Positions 32,531 to 40,660 of a stretch of DNA of 64,000 bases are shown in pieces. Numbering within the stretch: position 1 is the stretch's first letter; each line of letters opens with the position of its first letter. The notes below the pieces were generated by a model that saw only the letters and a list, made by a program, of their open reading frames with translations, was not told where the DNA came from and did no database searches. The stretch is from JAWBSP01 sp964632175 (GTDB taxonomy: Archaea; Hadarchaeota; Hadarchaeia; Hadarchaeales; JAWBSP01): contig CAZWBJ010000003.1 in assembly GCA_964632175.1 (NCBI GenBank), forward strand, positions 9,235 through 73,234. The letters are read 5' to 3'. Made by a program: the position numbers and the translations under genes.

Positions 32531-33634
32531 TCATTCGCCCAAACTCAGGAGAGGAGCGAAGGGTAATCTTCTCAACAGGCGGGAATGGTAATCAAAATCC
32601 GCCTCCCTTGTAATGAATTTTTGGATTTTTCCCCTTTCCAACATTTTAATCAGGAACTCGATTTCCTTGTCCCCAAACTGGGAGTAAATGGAGAAGGCTA
32701 GTTCTCCCCACCTGAATTCGGATCCAAACTTCCTCCCCACGGCTCGCCCGTAACTCTCAAGCGTTCCGCCTTTACTCAAATAATCTGAAACCGCCTCAGT
32801 CGCAAGCTTGGCACAGGAGAGACCGATGTATAATCCCCCCTTGGTGAGGGGCTTCACCTGCCCGGCCGCGTCTCCGATGAGGATCACCCCTTCTCCAACA
32901 GGGCGGGGGCGAGCGGTTTTGATCACATCCACCGAAGGTCTTGGGATCTTTCCCCTGATTCTTTTCTCAAGCTTTTTCAGGAGGCCCCTGAGGAAGGGGA
33001 GGGGATTCTGCACGGTTCCAACCCCCACCCTAGCCCTCTCCCCCGCCGGGACCAGCCAGCCGAAAAAGCCTGGGGCCACCTCCCTGCCGAAATAGAGCTC
33101 CGCAAACTGCGGGGTAGTCTCCGCCTTCACCTCCACCTGGGCGAACCTCATGAACCTGCGTTTCGTCTCCAGTCCAGAGTCTCTCGCCACCACCGAGTTG
33201 GGTCCGTCCGCACCCACGATCACCCTCCCCTCGACGCTGCGATTTCCCAGCCTCACCCTCCCTCCTTCCACCCCTCTGCACCTTTGACCTAGGTACAGCT
33301 CAGCACCCGCCCTCACCGCCATATCCGCTAGGAACCGGTCGAAGGCCGGTCTGTCTATCACCCAGGCCTCAGGTCTCCCTCTGGTGATTTCCACCCTCCT
33401 TCCCGAGGGCGAGTGAAGGATGGCTCCCCTCAGCTCCTCTAGGATGAGCGATTTCTTCAGCGGCAGCCCAAGTTCATTCATCCCCCCTATCCCGACCACG
33501 CCCGCACAGCACCAGGGATATCCGATCTTCCGGTGCTCCTCAAAGATCGCCACCTTCCATCCCCTCCGCGCGAGGTCCCCGGCGAAAAAGCACCCCACCG
33601 GCCCCCCTCCCACCACCAGGGCATCAAAACCCAT
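32531..33634 (-). CDS. Geranylgeranyl reductase family flavoprotein
   Basis: This is a 367-residue FAD enzyme. The N-terminal dinucleotide motif VVGGGPVGCFFA is followed by the family CCAGVVG Cys region, VIVGADGPNSVVAR, and GDAAGQVKPLTKGGLYIGL near residue 255-273, the hallmark of digeranylgeranylglycerophospholipid reductases. Family members saturate the isoprenoid chains of archaeal membrane lipids. Paralogues with other substrates exist, so the lipid role is likely but unproven. Confidence 0.87.
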   Translation of the reverse strand: MGFDALVVGGGPVGCFFAGDLARRGWKVAIFEEHRKIGYPWCCAGVVGIGGMNELGLPLKKSLILEELRGAILHSPSGRRVEITRGRPEAWVIDRPAFDRFLADMAVRAGAELYLGQRCRGVEGGRVRLGNRSVEGRVIVGADGPNSVVARDSGLETKRRFMRFAQVEVKAETTPQFAELYFGREVAPGFFGWLVPAGERARVGVGTVQNPLPFLRGLLKKLEKRIRGKIPRPSVDVIKTARPRPVGEGVILIGDAAGQVKPLTKGGLYIGLSCAKLATEAVSDYLSKGGTLESYGRAVGRKFGSEFRWGELAFSIYSQFGDKEIEFLIKMLERGKIQKFITREADFDYHSRLLRRLPFAPLLSLGE

Positions 33635-33658
33635 CTTTTACCTCCGCCGCAGATGTAG

Positions 33659-34237
33659 ATGAGCATCCTCATGCTGGTGGTTGGCATTCTCACCCTCATG
33701 GCGCCCGGCTTCCTGGCTTCTCTCGCCATTTTTCCCAAACCGGAGGATCTCGACTTCTGGAAGCGGGTGGGAGTGAGCTTCGGTTTGGGCGTACTGGTGA
33801 TGATATACCTCGGTTTCGTCTTGGCGGGCAGAGGTCTCCTAGTTCCCAAGCCTTTTTTCGCCGGTCTCCTCATCTCCTGCGGGATCTTGGGGTTCGTGGC
33901 CTTCGTCAGGGAGGGATTCCGGGTGGTTTCGCACTATCTCCGTTACCTGCCTTTCCTCAGGCCTCCCCCTCCCCCGCCACCTCCACCTCGCCCTTCAGTT
34001 ATGCCCAAACCACCATCCGCACCACCTTCTCCTGCTTACGTACCCGCGCCGGTTCCCATGGCAAAGCCACCGCCTCCGCAGTTCAAGTGCCCCCGATGCG
34101 GAACGCTCCTCGAGACGAAGGAGGGGCTGGTGGCACATCTCCAGGTTTGCAGAGCTAGGACCTGCCCCTACTGCGGACACATCAACCCCTTGGATGCCCA
34201 AAAGTGTGTTAAGTGCGGTGCTTGGCTGTTCACATGA
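33659..34237 (+). CDS. Membrane protein with proline-rich linker and zinc-ribbon tail
   Basis: This is a 192-residue protein in three parts. Residues 1-85 hold about three hydrophobic helices (ILMLVVGILTLMAPGFLASL; GVSFGLGVLVMIYLGFVLA; FFAGLLISCGILGFVAFV), recalling DUF1616-type membrane regions. Residues 101-140 are a proline-rich linker including a run of nine prolines. Residues 143-192 hold zinc-finger-like pairs (CPRCGT, an HLQVC ending, CPYCGH, CVKCGA). The tail would face the cytosol. Its stop overlaps pth2 (ATGA). Function unknown. Confidence 0.8.
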   Translation: MSILMLVVGILTLMAPGFLASLAIFPKPEDLDFWKRVGVSFGLGVLVMIYLGFVLAGRGLLVPKPFFAGLLISCGILGFVAFVREGFRVVSHYLRYLPFLRPPPPPPPPPRPSVMPKPPSAPPSPAYVPAPVPMAKPPPPQFKCPRCGTLLETKEGLVAHLQVCRARTCPYCGHINPLDAQKCVKCGAWLFT

Positions 34238-34593
34238 ACTTCGAGTACAAACAGGTGATAGTGGTCAGGGAGGATCTGCACATGAGCCCGGGCAAGCTTG
34301 CGGTCCAGGTGGCTCACGGGGCGGTGACGGCGGCCGAAAAGGTGAGGAGGAAGAAGCCGGAGGTCTTCAAGGCCTGGTTGAGGGAGGGGCAGAAGAAGGT
34401 GGTGGTGAGGGGGAGGAACCTGGAGGAGCTGAAGGAGCTCCAGCGGCAGGCCCGATCTCTGGACTTGGTGGCCGAGCTCATAACCGATGCCGGCCTGACC
34501 GAACTACCTCCCGGAACCGTTACCGTTCTGGGGGTGGGACCGGACCGCAACGAGATTGTCGATAAGGTGACGGGGCATTTGAAACTGCTTTAA
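34234..34593 (+). CDS. pth2: Peptidyl-tRNA hydrolase, type 2
   Basis: This is a 119-residue enzyme that recycles tRNA from peptidyl-tRNA. KQVIVVREDLHMSPGKLAVQVAHGA contains the catalytic and fold-defining residues, TDAGLTELPPGTVTVLGVGP is the second signature, and the C-terminus is VTGHLKLL. I chose ATG 34234, which overlaps the previous stop; an ATG 21 bases upstream lies inside the zinc-ribbon gene. Confidence 0.96.
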   Translation: MNFEYKQVIVVREDLHMSPGKLAVQVAHGAVTAAEKVRRKKPEVFKAWLREGQKKVVVRGRNLEELKELQRQARSLDLVAELITDAGLTELPPGTVTVLGVGPDRNEIVDKVTGHLKLL

Positions 34594-34640
34594 CAGTAGC
34601 TATTGAAGCAAAATTCGTTGGTGTCGAGAATCTGAGACCT

Positions 34641-34854
34641 CTACCTTGGACCGCTCGATTTCTTATTTAAAACCTTCTCGAGTGGGATGTACTCATCCTT
34701 TCTCATTCTCCTCAGTTCGCGAAGGGTCGGTGGCTTGCGCGGCAAGGTCTCCTCCATCAGGCGGGTAATGACGTCGTCGTAGCTTTCGTGAGGTAAGCGA
34801 TATCTTTCCAGCCTGAGTTTGGTTTCTGGCTATTGTCGTGGCTCGTTTTATCAT
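34641..34854 (-). pseudogene. Frameshifted VapB-like antitoxin relic
   Basis: On the reverse strand an ATG at 34854 opens MIKRATTIA. The natural continuation PETKLRLERYRLPHESYDDV, then ITRLMEETLPRKPPTLREL, lies in another frame after an in-frame TAG, ending at TAG 34641. The pieces together match archaeal VapB-type antitoxins (TTI..ETK.RLE...ESYDDVI.RL). A few bases seem to be deleted around 34825-34832. No PIN-type toxin gene follows in the 47 bases before pth2 ends. It is either a decayed locus or a sequence error. Confidence 0.7.
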
Positions 34855-34933
34855 ATAGTAAAAGTTTAGCAAACATACATGCTAGGACTTGGGTTCCTCA
34901 GGGGTCGGTTAATTTAGGGGGACATTTTTACAG

Positions 34934-35932
34934 ATGAAGCTCAGCGAGCTCGGGGAGAGAAAGCTGGTCGAACTCATAAGGAAGTGGTGGAAGGGGGATG
35001 GAAGGCTGGAGGTGGGGGTAGGAGACGACGCGGCCGTCCTTCGGATGGGGGAGGAGCGCCTCGTTCTGACCACCGATGTCCTTTTCCAGCACTCCCATTT
35101 CCCTCCCGGCACCAGCCCCGAGCAAATGGGATGGAAGGCGGCGGTCGTGAACCTCAGCGATCTTGCGGCCATGGGTGCCGAGCCCTTGGCCCTCCTCTTC
35201 TCCCTCGCCCTTCCCTCCGAGACGGATCTGCGGGTTTTCAGGCGGATTATGGAGGGAATGGAGAGGGCAGCGAGGAAATATGGGGCGGCGTTGGCGGGGG
35301 GAGATCTGAGCGAGAATGAGGAAATAGCGATAGCGGGGTTTGCCGTCGGGAGGGGTAGGAGGATTCTGAGGAGAGGCGGTGCGAAAGTGGGGGACGCGCT
35401 AGCGGTGACAGGCAAGCTGGGGAGGGCGGCCGCCGGTCTCTATATCCTCACTCACTCTCTTCCCGTTCGCTCCTATCGAGAGCTCGTGAGGGCCCTGTTG
35501 GAGCCAGAGGCGAGAATAAGGGAAGGCCAGATCCTCGCCGCTGAGGGGGCGACCTCGGCCATAGATCTCTCGGATGGTCTGGCCGCGAACCTCTGGCAAC
35601 TGGCTAGGGAGAGCGGGGTGAGGATGGTTCTGGAGAGGATTCCAACCCATCCGCTCGTGGAGCGGTTTGCTAGGGAGGGACGTTTGGATGCCACCGAATT
35701 TTCCCTCTTCGGGGGAGAGGATTACGAGCTCCTTTTTACCATTCCACCGGATAGGGTGGAGGAGGTGAGGAAAAAACTCCGGAGAGTCGGGAGAGAACTC
35801 AGCGTTATCGGAAGGGTGGAGAGAGGAAGAGGCGTGGCGCGGGAAGTGGGAGGGAGACTCCTCCCCGTTCCGGACCGAGGTTACGAACATTTCAGGAAAC
35901 AGCCTCAGTCATCCAGTGGAGGATTAGCTTGA
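34934..35932 (+). CDS. thiL: Thiamine-monophosphate kinase
   Basis: This 332-residue PurM/ThiL-fold enzyme phosphorylates thiamine phosphate to the diphosphate. It has VGVGDDAAVL (ATP/Mg loop), LTTDVLFQHSHFPP, NLSDLAAMGAEPLALLFSLALP, LAGGDLSENE, SAIDLSDGLAANL and FGGEDYELLFTI, all ThiL signatures. A TTAATTTA box near 34908-34915 could be its promoter. Its stop overlaps a TTG that could open a short frame. Confidence 0.95.
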   Translation: MKLSELGERKLVELIRKWWKGDGRLEVGVGDDAAVLRMGEERLVLTTDVLFQHSHFPPGTSPEQMGWKAAVVNLSDLAAMGAEPLALLFSLALPSETDLRVFRRIMEGMERAARKYGAALAGGDLSENEEIAIAGFAVGRGRRILRRGGAKVGDALAVTGKLGRAAAGLYILTHSLPVRSYRELVRALLEPEARIREGQILAAEGATSAIDLSDGLAANLWQLARESGVRMVLERIPTHPLVERFAREGRLDATEFSLFGGEDYELLFTIPPDRVEEVRKKLRRVGRELSVIGRVERGRGVAREVGGRLLPVPDRGYEHFRKQPQSSSGGLA

Positions 35933-36048
35933 AGCTCAAGACCCAGCTCGAGCCCATGTATAGGCAGGCCGTTGCCGTTGTGGGGAGGTGTAAATCCAGC
36001 TACGATTTCTGGCCAGTGCCTCAACTCGTCAGCATCCAGCCGACTTAG
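35929..36048 (+). CDS. Possible 39-residue protein after thiL
   Basis: A TTG overlapping the thiL stop (TTGA), the coupling pattern seen elsewhere in this window, opens a 39-codon frame (KLKTQLEPMYRQAVAVVGRC at the start). It ends at TAG 36046-36048. No family is recognised and composition gives little support, so it may be a remnant or non-coding. Confidence 0.25.
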   Translation: MKLKTQLEPMYRQAVAVVGRCKSSYDFWPVPQLVSIQPT

Positions 36049-36054
36049 GCTAAG
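36044..36054. repeat. Small palindrome upstream of pheS
   Basis: CTTAGGCTAAG is a perfect inverted repeat around a central G. It is flanked on both sides by AGCCGAC copies (36038-36044 and 36053-36059). It sits 67 bases before pheS and could be an operator or a chance sequence. Confidence 0.3.
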
Positions 36055-36120
36055 CCGACCTTCTCCAGCGATAAAGAGCGCCCGACCGAAGTTATGAACA
36101 CCTCAGAGTAGGTGAATAGG

Positions 36121-37572
36121 ATGGAGGAGCTTTCTAGGGAGGCAAGGGAGGTTCTCCGGAGGCTGAGAGAGGCGGGGGGTACCGCCCAGCCCCAGGAGTG
36201 GGATATGGACCAATCGGCCGTCATGAGGGGCGCGCTGGCGTTGCAGGAGAGAGGGCTGGTAGAGGTGAAGGAGGAGAAGAGGTACAGGCTGCTCCTCACG
36301 GCGGAGGGGAAGAGGTGTCTGGAGGTGGGTCTGCCCGAGCGCAGGATCCTCAGGGTGGCGGATGGGGTGACCCCGGAAGAGGCCGGGCGCATGGCAGGAC
36401 TAAAGAGGGAGGAGGTCCAGGTGGGAGTCGGGTGGCTGCGAAGGAAGAACCTGGTGACTCTGGAAGGAAAGCTCCTGAGACTCACGGAGAAGGGGAGGAG
36501 TTACTTGGGGCAGCCCATGCCGGAGGAGGAGGCCCTGCTGAGGTTGAGGAGCGAGCCGGTGGTGGATGAACTCGACGCACTCTCGCGGGAGCTTGGAAGG
36601 AGGGGGCTTCTCGAGATCAGGGAGGAGAAAAGGAGGATCCTCTCCCTGACGGAGGAGGGCTGGAAAGTTAGGCTGGGGCCGGAAGTGGAGGAAGTTTCGG
36701 AGCTCACACCCGAGCTGCTCTCCACGGGGCGCTGGAAAACGGTTAGGTTCAAGCGCTACAACGTCCTGGCTGGTGTTTCCCCCACTTACCCCGCCAAGCT
36801 CCATCCCCAGCAGCGCGTGATAGAGGAGGTCAGGGAGATCCTCATAGGGATGGGGTTCAAGGAAATCCCGAGCAGAATAGTGGAAACTGAATTCTGGAAT
36901 TTTGACGCCCTTTTCCAAGCCCAAGACCACCCGGCCCGGGAGATACATGACACCCTATCCCTGAGCAAACCCTCCCATGGCACCGTCCCCAGCGAACTTG
37001 TGGGAAAGGTGGCGAGGGCGCACGAGAGGGGCGTGGCGGGCTCCTGCGGCTGGGGGTACCGCTTCAACCCGGAGGTGAGCAGGAGGCTGCTTCTCTGCTC
37101 CCAGACCACGGCCGCCACCGTGCACTTCCTCTCTAGTCGCCCCAGTCCCCCGGTGAAGGTTTTCTCCATCGGGAGGGTTTTCAGGCACGAGAAGATCGAC
37201 TACAAGCACCTGGCGGAGTTCTACCAGTGCGAGGGCATCGTGATGGAGGAGGGGCTCACCCTCAGGGACATGTTTGGCTACCTGAAGGAAATCGTCAACA
37301 GGCTCGGGTTCGAGAAGGTCAGGTTCCGCCCCTCCTACTTCCCCTACACCGAACCCTCGGCGGAGGCCCTAGTATACCATGAGGGGAGGGGGGAGTGGAT
37401 TGAGATTTTGGGGGCCGGCATGTTCAGGCCGGAGCTGCTGATCCCCCTCGGAATAAGGTATCCCGTGCTCGCTTGGGGAATTGGACTGACGAGGTTGATC
37501 ATGCTCAAGCTTGGGGTGGAGGACATCCGCATGCTCTTCTCAAACGACCTAGCTTGGTTGAGGGGATCCTGA
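36121..37572 (+). CDS. pheS: Phenylalanyl-tRNA synthetase alpha subunit
   Basis: This is a 483-residue class II synthetase subunit of archaeal type. The N-terminal about 200 residues hold tandem winged-helix-like tRNA-binding modules (LTAEGKRCLEVGLPERRIL; LTEKGRSYLGQ; LTEEGWKVRLG). The catalytic core has HPQQRVIEEVREILIGMGF, FSIGRVFRHEKIDYKHLAEFYQCEG (motif 2) and GAGMFRPELLIPLG with GIGLTRLIMLKLG (motif 3). ATG 36121 follows AGGTGA; a GTG three codons upstream is possible. The stop overlaps pheT. Confidence 0.96.
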   Translation: MEELSREAREVLRRLREAGGTAQPQEWDMDQSAVMRGALALQERGLVEVKEEKRYRLLLTAEGKRCLEVGLPERRILRVADGVTPEEAGRMAGLKREEVQVGVGWLRRKNLVTLEGKLLRLTEKGRSYLGQPMPEEEALLRLRSEPVVDELDALSRELGRRGLLEIREEKRRILSLTEEGWKVRLGPEVEEVSELTPELLSTGRWKTVRFKRYNVLAGVSPTYPAKLHPQQRVIEEVREILIGMGFKEIPSRIVETEFWNFDALFQAQDHPAREIHDTLSLSKPSHGTVPSELVGKVARAHERGVAGSCGWGYRFNPEVSRRLLLCSQTTAATVHFLSSRPSPPVKVFSIGRVFRHEKIDYKHLAEFYQCEGIVMEEGLTLRDMFGYLKEIVNRLGFEKVRFRPSYFPYTEPSAEALVYHEGRGEWIEILGAGMFRPELLIPLGIRYPVLAWGIGLTRLIMLKLGVEDIRMLFSNDLAWLRGS

Positions 37573-39182
37573 TGCCCGTTGTAACCTTCGACCTGCGGGA
37601 CTTCCGTAGGCTGCTGGGGAGGGAGGTTGGAACCGCCGCCCTTCTTGAGTGTATGGATGCCCTTGGAATGGAGACGCAAATCGAAGGGGAGGAGATTAGA
37701 ATCGAGGTTCCGCACAACAGGCCCGACCTCCTCTCGCCCGAGGGTGTGGCAAGGATGCTGAAGGGGATGCTGGGAATTCAGACGGGCCTGCCGAGGTACC
37801 GGGTGGCGGCTCCAAGGGTGAGGCTGCACGTGGAAAGATCGGTTTCGCTGGTCAGGCCACTGATAGTGGCGGGCGTGGTGAGGGAGGTTGAGCTGGATGA
37901 GATGAGTCTAGTCTCCCTCATGCAGACGCAGGAGAAGCTGCACGAGACCTACTGCAGGCGGAGGAGGAAGGCCTCCATCGGGGTTTACGATTTGGACACC
38001 ATTCATCCGCCCATATATTACAGGGCGGTCAGGCCGGAGGAAGTCAGGTTCGTTCCGCTGGGTATGGAGGAGGAGCTGAACCTCAGGGAGATTCTCGAGA
38101 AGCATCCGAAGGGGATGGAGTACAGGCACCTGCTCGAGGGCATGGAGTTCTTCCCGCTGCTCGTGGACTCCGAGGGCACAGTTCTATCCATGCCGCCCAT
38201 CGTGAACAGTGAGGATACCAAGGTGACAGTGAAGACCAAAAATCTCTTCATCGATGTCACGGGGCTGGACGAGCGGACGGTCACCAACTCCCTCAAGATC
38301 CTCATGTGCGCCATGGCCGAGCGAGGTTTTAGGCTGGAGTCGGTAGGGTTGCCGGGGGGCCCCTCCCCGGACCTCTCCCCCAAGAGGATGAGGATTGACT
38401 TGAAGAGGGCGTGCCAGTACATAGGGATCAAGCTGGGAAAGGCTCAGGCGCGGAGGATCTTCCGCCGGATGAGGTTTGAGCTGTCTGGGGAGACGGTCCT
38501 CGTCCCGCCCTACCGGGTCGATGTGATGCACGAGGTCGATCTGATTGAGGAGCTGGCGGTGGGTTACGGATACGACAAGCTTGAGCCCGCCCCTCCGCGC
38601 GTGGCCACCATCGGCGAGACCCACGAACTTGAGAGGCTCTCCAGAAGGGTGAGGGGGGTGATGATCGGGCTGGGCTTCACGGAGGTGATGAACTACATCC
38701 TCACCAATCCTAGAACCAACTTCGAGCTCATGGGTTTGCAGGGGGAGGCGGTGGAGATTTCCAACCCCATCTCGCAGGAGTACACCATCCTCCGCACCTG
38801 GCTCCTTCCCTCCCTCCTTTCCACCTGCCAGAGGAACAAGCTGTACGAACTCCCCCAGAGGTTCTTTGAGGTCGGCGACGTGGTGCTGCCGGAGCTCAGA
38901 GGGGAGAGTGCCCGAACGATCAGGAAGGTTGCAGCGGTGCAGGTCGGGGGAAACTTTACCCAGATGAAGGCGGTGGCCGAGAGCCTGCTCAGAGAGCTTT
39001 CCCTGAAGGTAGAGCCTAGGGAGGGGGAGCATCCGAGTTTCATGGAGGGGAGGGTCCTGAAGTATTTCCGGGGCCCGGAGGAGGTGGGGTTGGTGGGGGA
39101 GATCCACCCCAGAGTTCTTCTCAACTTCGAGCTCGGGCACCCCGTGGCGGCCTTGGAGTTCGTGCTCGCCGAACATGCCTGA
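37572..39182 (+). CDS. pheT: Phenylalanyl-tRNA synthetase beta subunit
   Basis: This is a 536-residue subunit of archaeal length, lacking the bacterial anticodon-binding extension. It has PHNRPDLLSPEGVARML (B1 domain), IGVYDLDTIHPPIYYRA (B3/4 editing region), LPPIVNSEDTK-like text, PPYRVDVMHEVDLIEELAVGYGYD (B5), and a core end with LRTWLLPSLLSTCQRN and QRFFEVGDVV. ATG 37572 overlaps the pheS stop (TGATG). The 3' end overlaps the DHPS gene by 8 bases. Confidence 0.96.
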   Translation: MPVVTFDLRDFRRLLGREVGTAALLECMDALGMETQIEGEEIRIEVPHNRPDLLSPEGVARMLKGMLGIQTGLPRYRVAAPRVRLHVERSVSLVRPLIVAGVVREVELDEMSLVSLMQTQEKLHETYCRRRRKASIGVYDLDTIHPPIYYRAVRPEEVRFVPLGMEEELNLREILEKHPKGMEYRHLLEGMEFFPLLVDSEGTVLSMPPIVNSEDTKVTVKTKNLFIDVTGLDERTVTNSLKILMCAMAERGFRLESVGLPGGPSPDLSPKRMRIDLKRACQYIGIKLGKAQARRIFRRMRFELSGETVLVPPYRVDVMHEVDLIEELAVGYGYDKLEPAPPRVATIGETHELERLSRRVRGVMIGLGFTEVMNYILTNPRTNFELMGLQGEAVEISNPISQEYTILRTWLLPSLLSTCQRNKLYELPQRFFEVGDVVLPELRGESARTIRKVAAVQVGGNFTQMKAVAESLLRELSLKVEPREGEHPSFMEGRVLKYFRGPEEVGLVGEIHPRVLLNFELGHPVAALEFVLAEHA

Positions 39183-40080
39183 GCTCCGCGCCCGCTTGGG
39201 CCCCCTGCAGGTGGGGGACCGCCTGCCCGTGGCGGTTATGGGTGTTTTGAATCTCAGCCCCGAGTCGTTCTACACCGGCTCGGTGGTGAAGCCTGAGGAG
39301 GTCTACGAGAGGGGGGTGAAACTAGTGGAGGAGGGCGCGAACCTGCTGGATGTTGGGGCCATGTCCACCAGGCCGGGGGCCACCGTCATCAGTGCCGAGG
39401 AGGAGAGGGAGAGGGTGACCCAGGCGTTTGAATCCCTCCGCGGGATAGGGGTTCCCCTATCTGTGGACACCCAGAGGGCTAGCGTCGCGGAGGTAGCTCT
39501 GCGTAAGGGCGCGGAGGTGGTCAACGACGTGAGCGGGTTCAAGTCCGATCCCGAGATGGCAAAGGTCGTGGCGGAAAGGGGTGCCTCCGCCATTCTGATG
39601 GCTTCTTGGGTAAAGCCAGGAGAGTTCCTCCTAGCTAGGCGGGGCGAAAGCGAGAGGATCTCCACCCTCGATGGAATAATAGAGGCGCTCCGCTCGAGCC
39701 TGGAGCTCTCCCTCAGGGCGGGAGTGAGCGAGGAGAGAATAGTGGTGGATCCCGGAATAGGCTTCAGTGTCGGACCCCAGACCTCCTCGGGAGGTGAGGT
39801 GGTTAAGGGGAACTGGCATGAGAGGGATGTCAGGGTTCTTGCGGGGCTCCGAGGGCTGAGGGTTCTGGGGAGGCCCATCTGCGTGGGCGTGTCGAGGAAA
39901 TCCTTCATCGGGAGGATTCTCGGGTTACCGGATCCCGCCGACCGCTTGGCCGGCTCGCTCGGCGCTTCGGTGATGGCCGTGGTCAATGGAGCTCACGTCC
40001 TACGAACGCACGATGTGCGCGAAACGGTCCACGCTGTGAGGGTGGCAGAGGCGATACTTCAGATATCCACCACTGCCTGA
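39175..40080 (+). CDS. Dihydropteroate synthase, archaeal type
   Basis: This is a 301-residue TIM-barrel enzyme of the DHPS family, which joins a pterin pyrophosphate to an aminobenzoate acceptor. Features are VAVMGVLNLSPESFYTGSV (loop 1), LLDVGAMSTRPGA (loop 2), LSVDTQRASVAEVAL, EVVNDVSG, IVVDPGIGF and GVSRKSFIGRILG (loop with the pterin/phosphate-binding Lys/Arg). In archaea such genes may serve tetrahydromethanopterin rather than folate synthesis. It overlaps pheT upstream and the convergent archease gene by 22 bases. Confidence 0.92.
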   Translation: MPELRARLGPLQVGDRLPVAVMGVLNLSPESFYTGSVVKPEEVYERGVKLVEEGANLLDVGAMSTRPGATVISAEEERERVTQAFESLRGIGVPLSVDTQRASVAEVALRKGAEVVNDVSGFKSDPEMAKVVAERGASAILMASWVKPGEFLLARRGESERISTLDGIIEALRSSLELSLRAGVSEERIVVDPGIGFSVGPQTSSGGEVVKGNWHERDVRVLAGLRGLRVLGRPICVGVSRKSFIGRILGLPDPADRLAGSLGASVMAVVNGAHVLRTHDVRETVHAVRVAEAILQISTTA

Positions 40081-40487
40081 ACCCAGGCGTGGCCCTCCTC
40101 TTCTTTGATCTCCATCATGTGATAGGTCATGGCCTTGACCGAGGTCCGGCTTGGATGGCGGCTCGGGTCAAACTTCTCCCCCCAGACCTTCGCCTCTAAT
40201 TTAAATCTTCCTCCCTCCTCCTTGATTCTGACCTCAAATTTGTTCAGCACCACCCCGAGGCTGTCGTGCAGGTACAGCAGCTTGTCGATCCAGTCGTAAA
40301 GGAGAGCATGCTTGTCCTCGGCCTCCAAGGTTATGGAGAACTCCTCGCGGGCCACAATCTTGTTGAGGTCGGTCATTATCTCGAAGAGAGCTGCCCCGGC
40401 GTTTTGGAAGGCCTCGGCGAGAGTTCTGCCGTGCGCCCTAAAACCGACATCTGAGGGGTGCTCAATCCACTCAAATTTTTTCTCCAT
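40059..40487 (-). CDS. Archease
   Basis: This is a 142-residue chaperone-like cofactor of the tRNA ligase RtcB. MEKKFEWIEHPSDVGFRAHG at the N-terminus (conserved Asp), a SITLEAEDKHALLYDWIDKLLYLHD helix with acidic residues, and SVKAMTYHMMEIKEEEGHAWVQAVVDI at the C-terminus are diagnostic. I chose ATG 40487; longer readings would cross the adjacent tRNA-Ser. No rtcB gene is in the window. Confidence 0.93.
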   Translation of the reverse strand: MEKKFEWIEHPSDVGFRAHGRTLAEAFQNAGAALFEIMTDLNKIVAREEFSITLEAEDKHALLYDWIDKLLYLHDSLGVVLNKFEVRIKEEGGRFKLEAKVWGEKFDPSRHPSRTSVKAMTYHMMEIKEEEGHAWVQAVVDI

Positions 40488-40519
40488 CACCCACTCCGCT
40501 ATGTTTTGATAAACTGGAG

Positions 40520-40604
40520 CGCCGGGGAGGGGATTTGAACCCCTGAGGCGCAAAGCGCCAACAGGTTAGCAACCTGTCGCCCTACCTGGCTAGGCTACCC
40601 CGGC
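40520..40604 (-). tRNA. tRNA-Ser (GCT)
   Basis: The reverse strand gives acceptor GCCGGGG/CCCCGGC, anticodon stem ACAGG/CCTGT enclosing TTGCTAA (anticodon GCT), a long variable arm (GGCGC-TTT-GCGCC) typical of tRNA-Ser, and T arm AGGGG-TTCAAAT-CCCCT. The discriminator is G, as expected for serine. No CCA is encoded. It lies 32 bases upstream of archease in the same orientation. Confidence 0.97.
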
Positions 40605-40660
40605 ATCAAAAAGTCGGGCGGATGCACAATAATCCTTTAAGAAAGGAGGAAGTATAGGTT

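Noticed and set aside
38184..39176. 330-codon reverse frame under pheT
   Set aside because: Antisense shadow of pheT with His/Pro/Leu-rich sequence.
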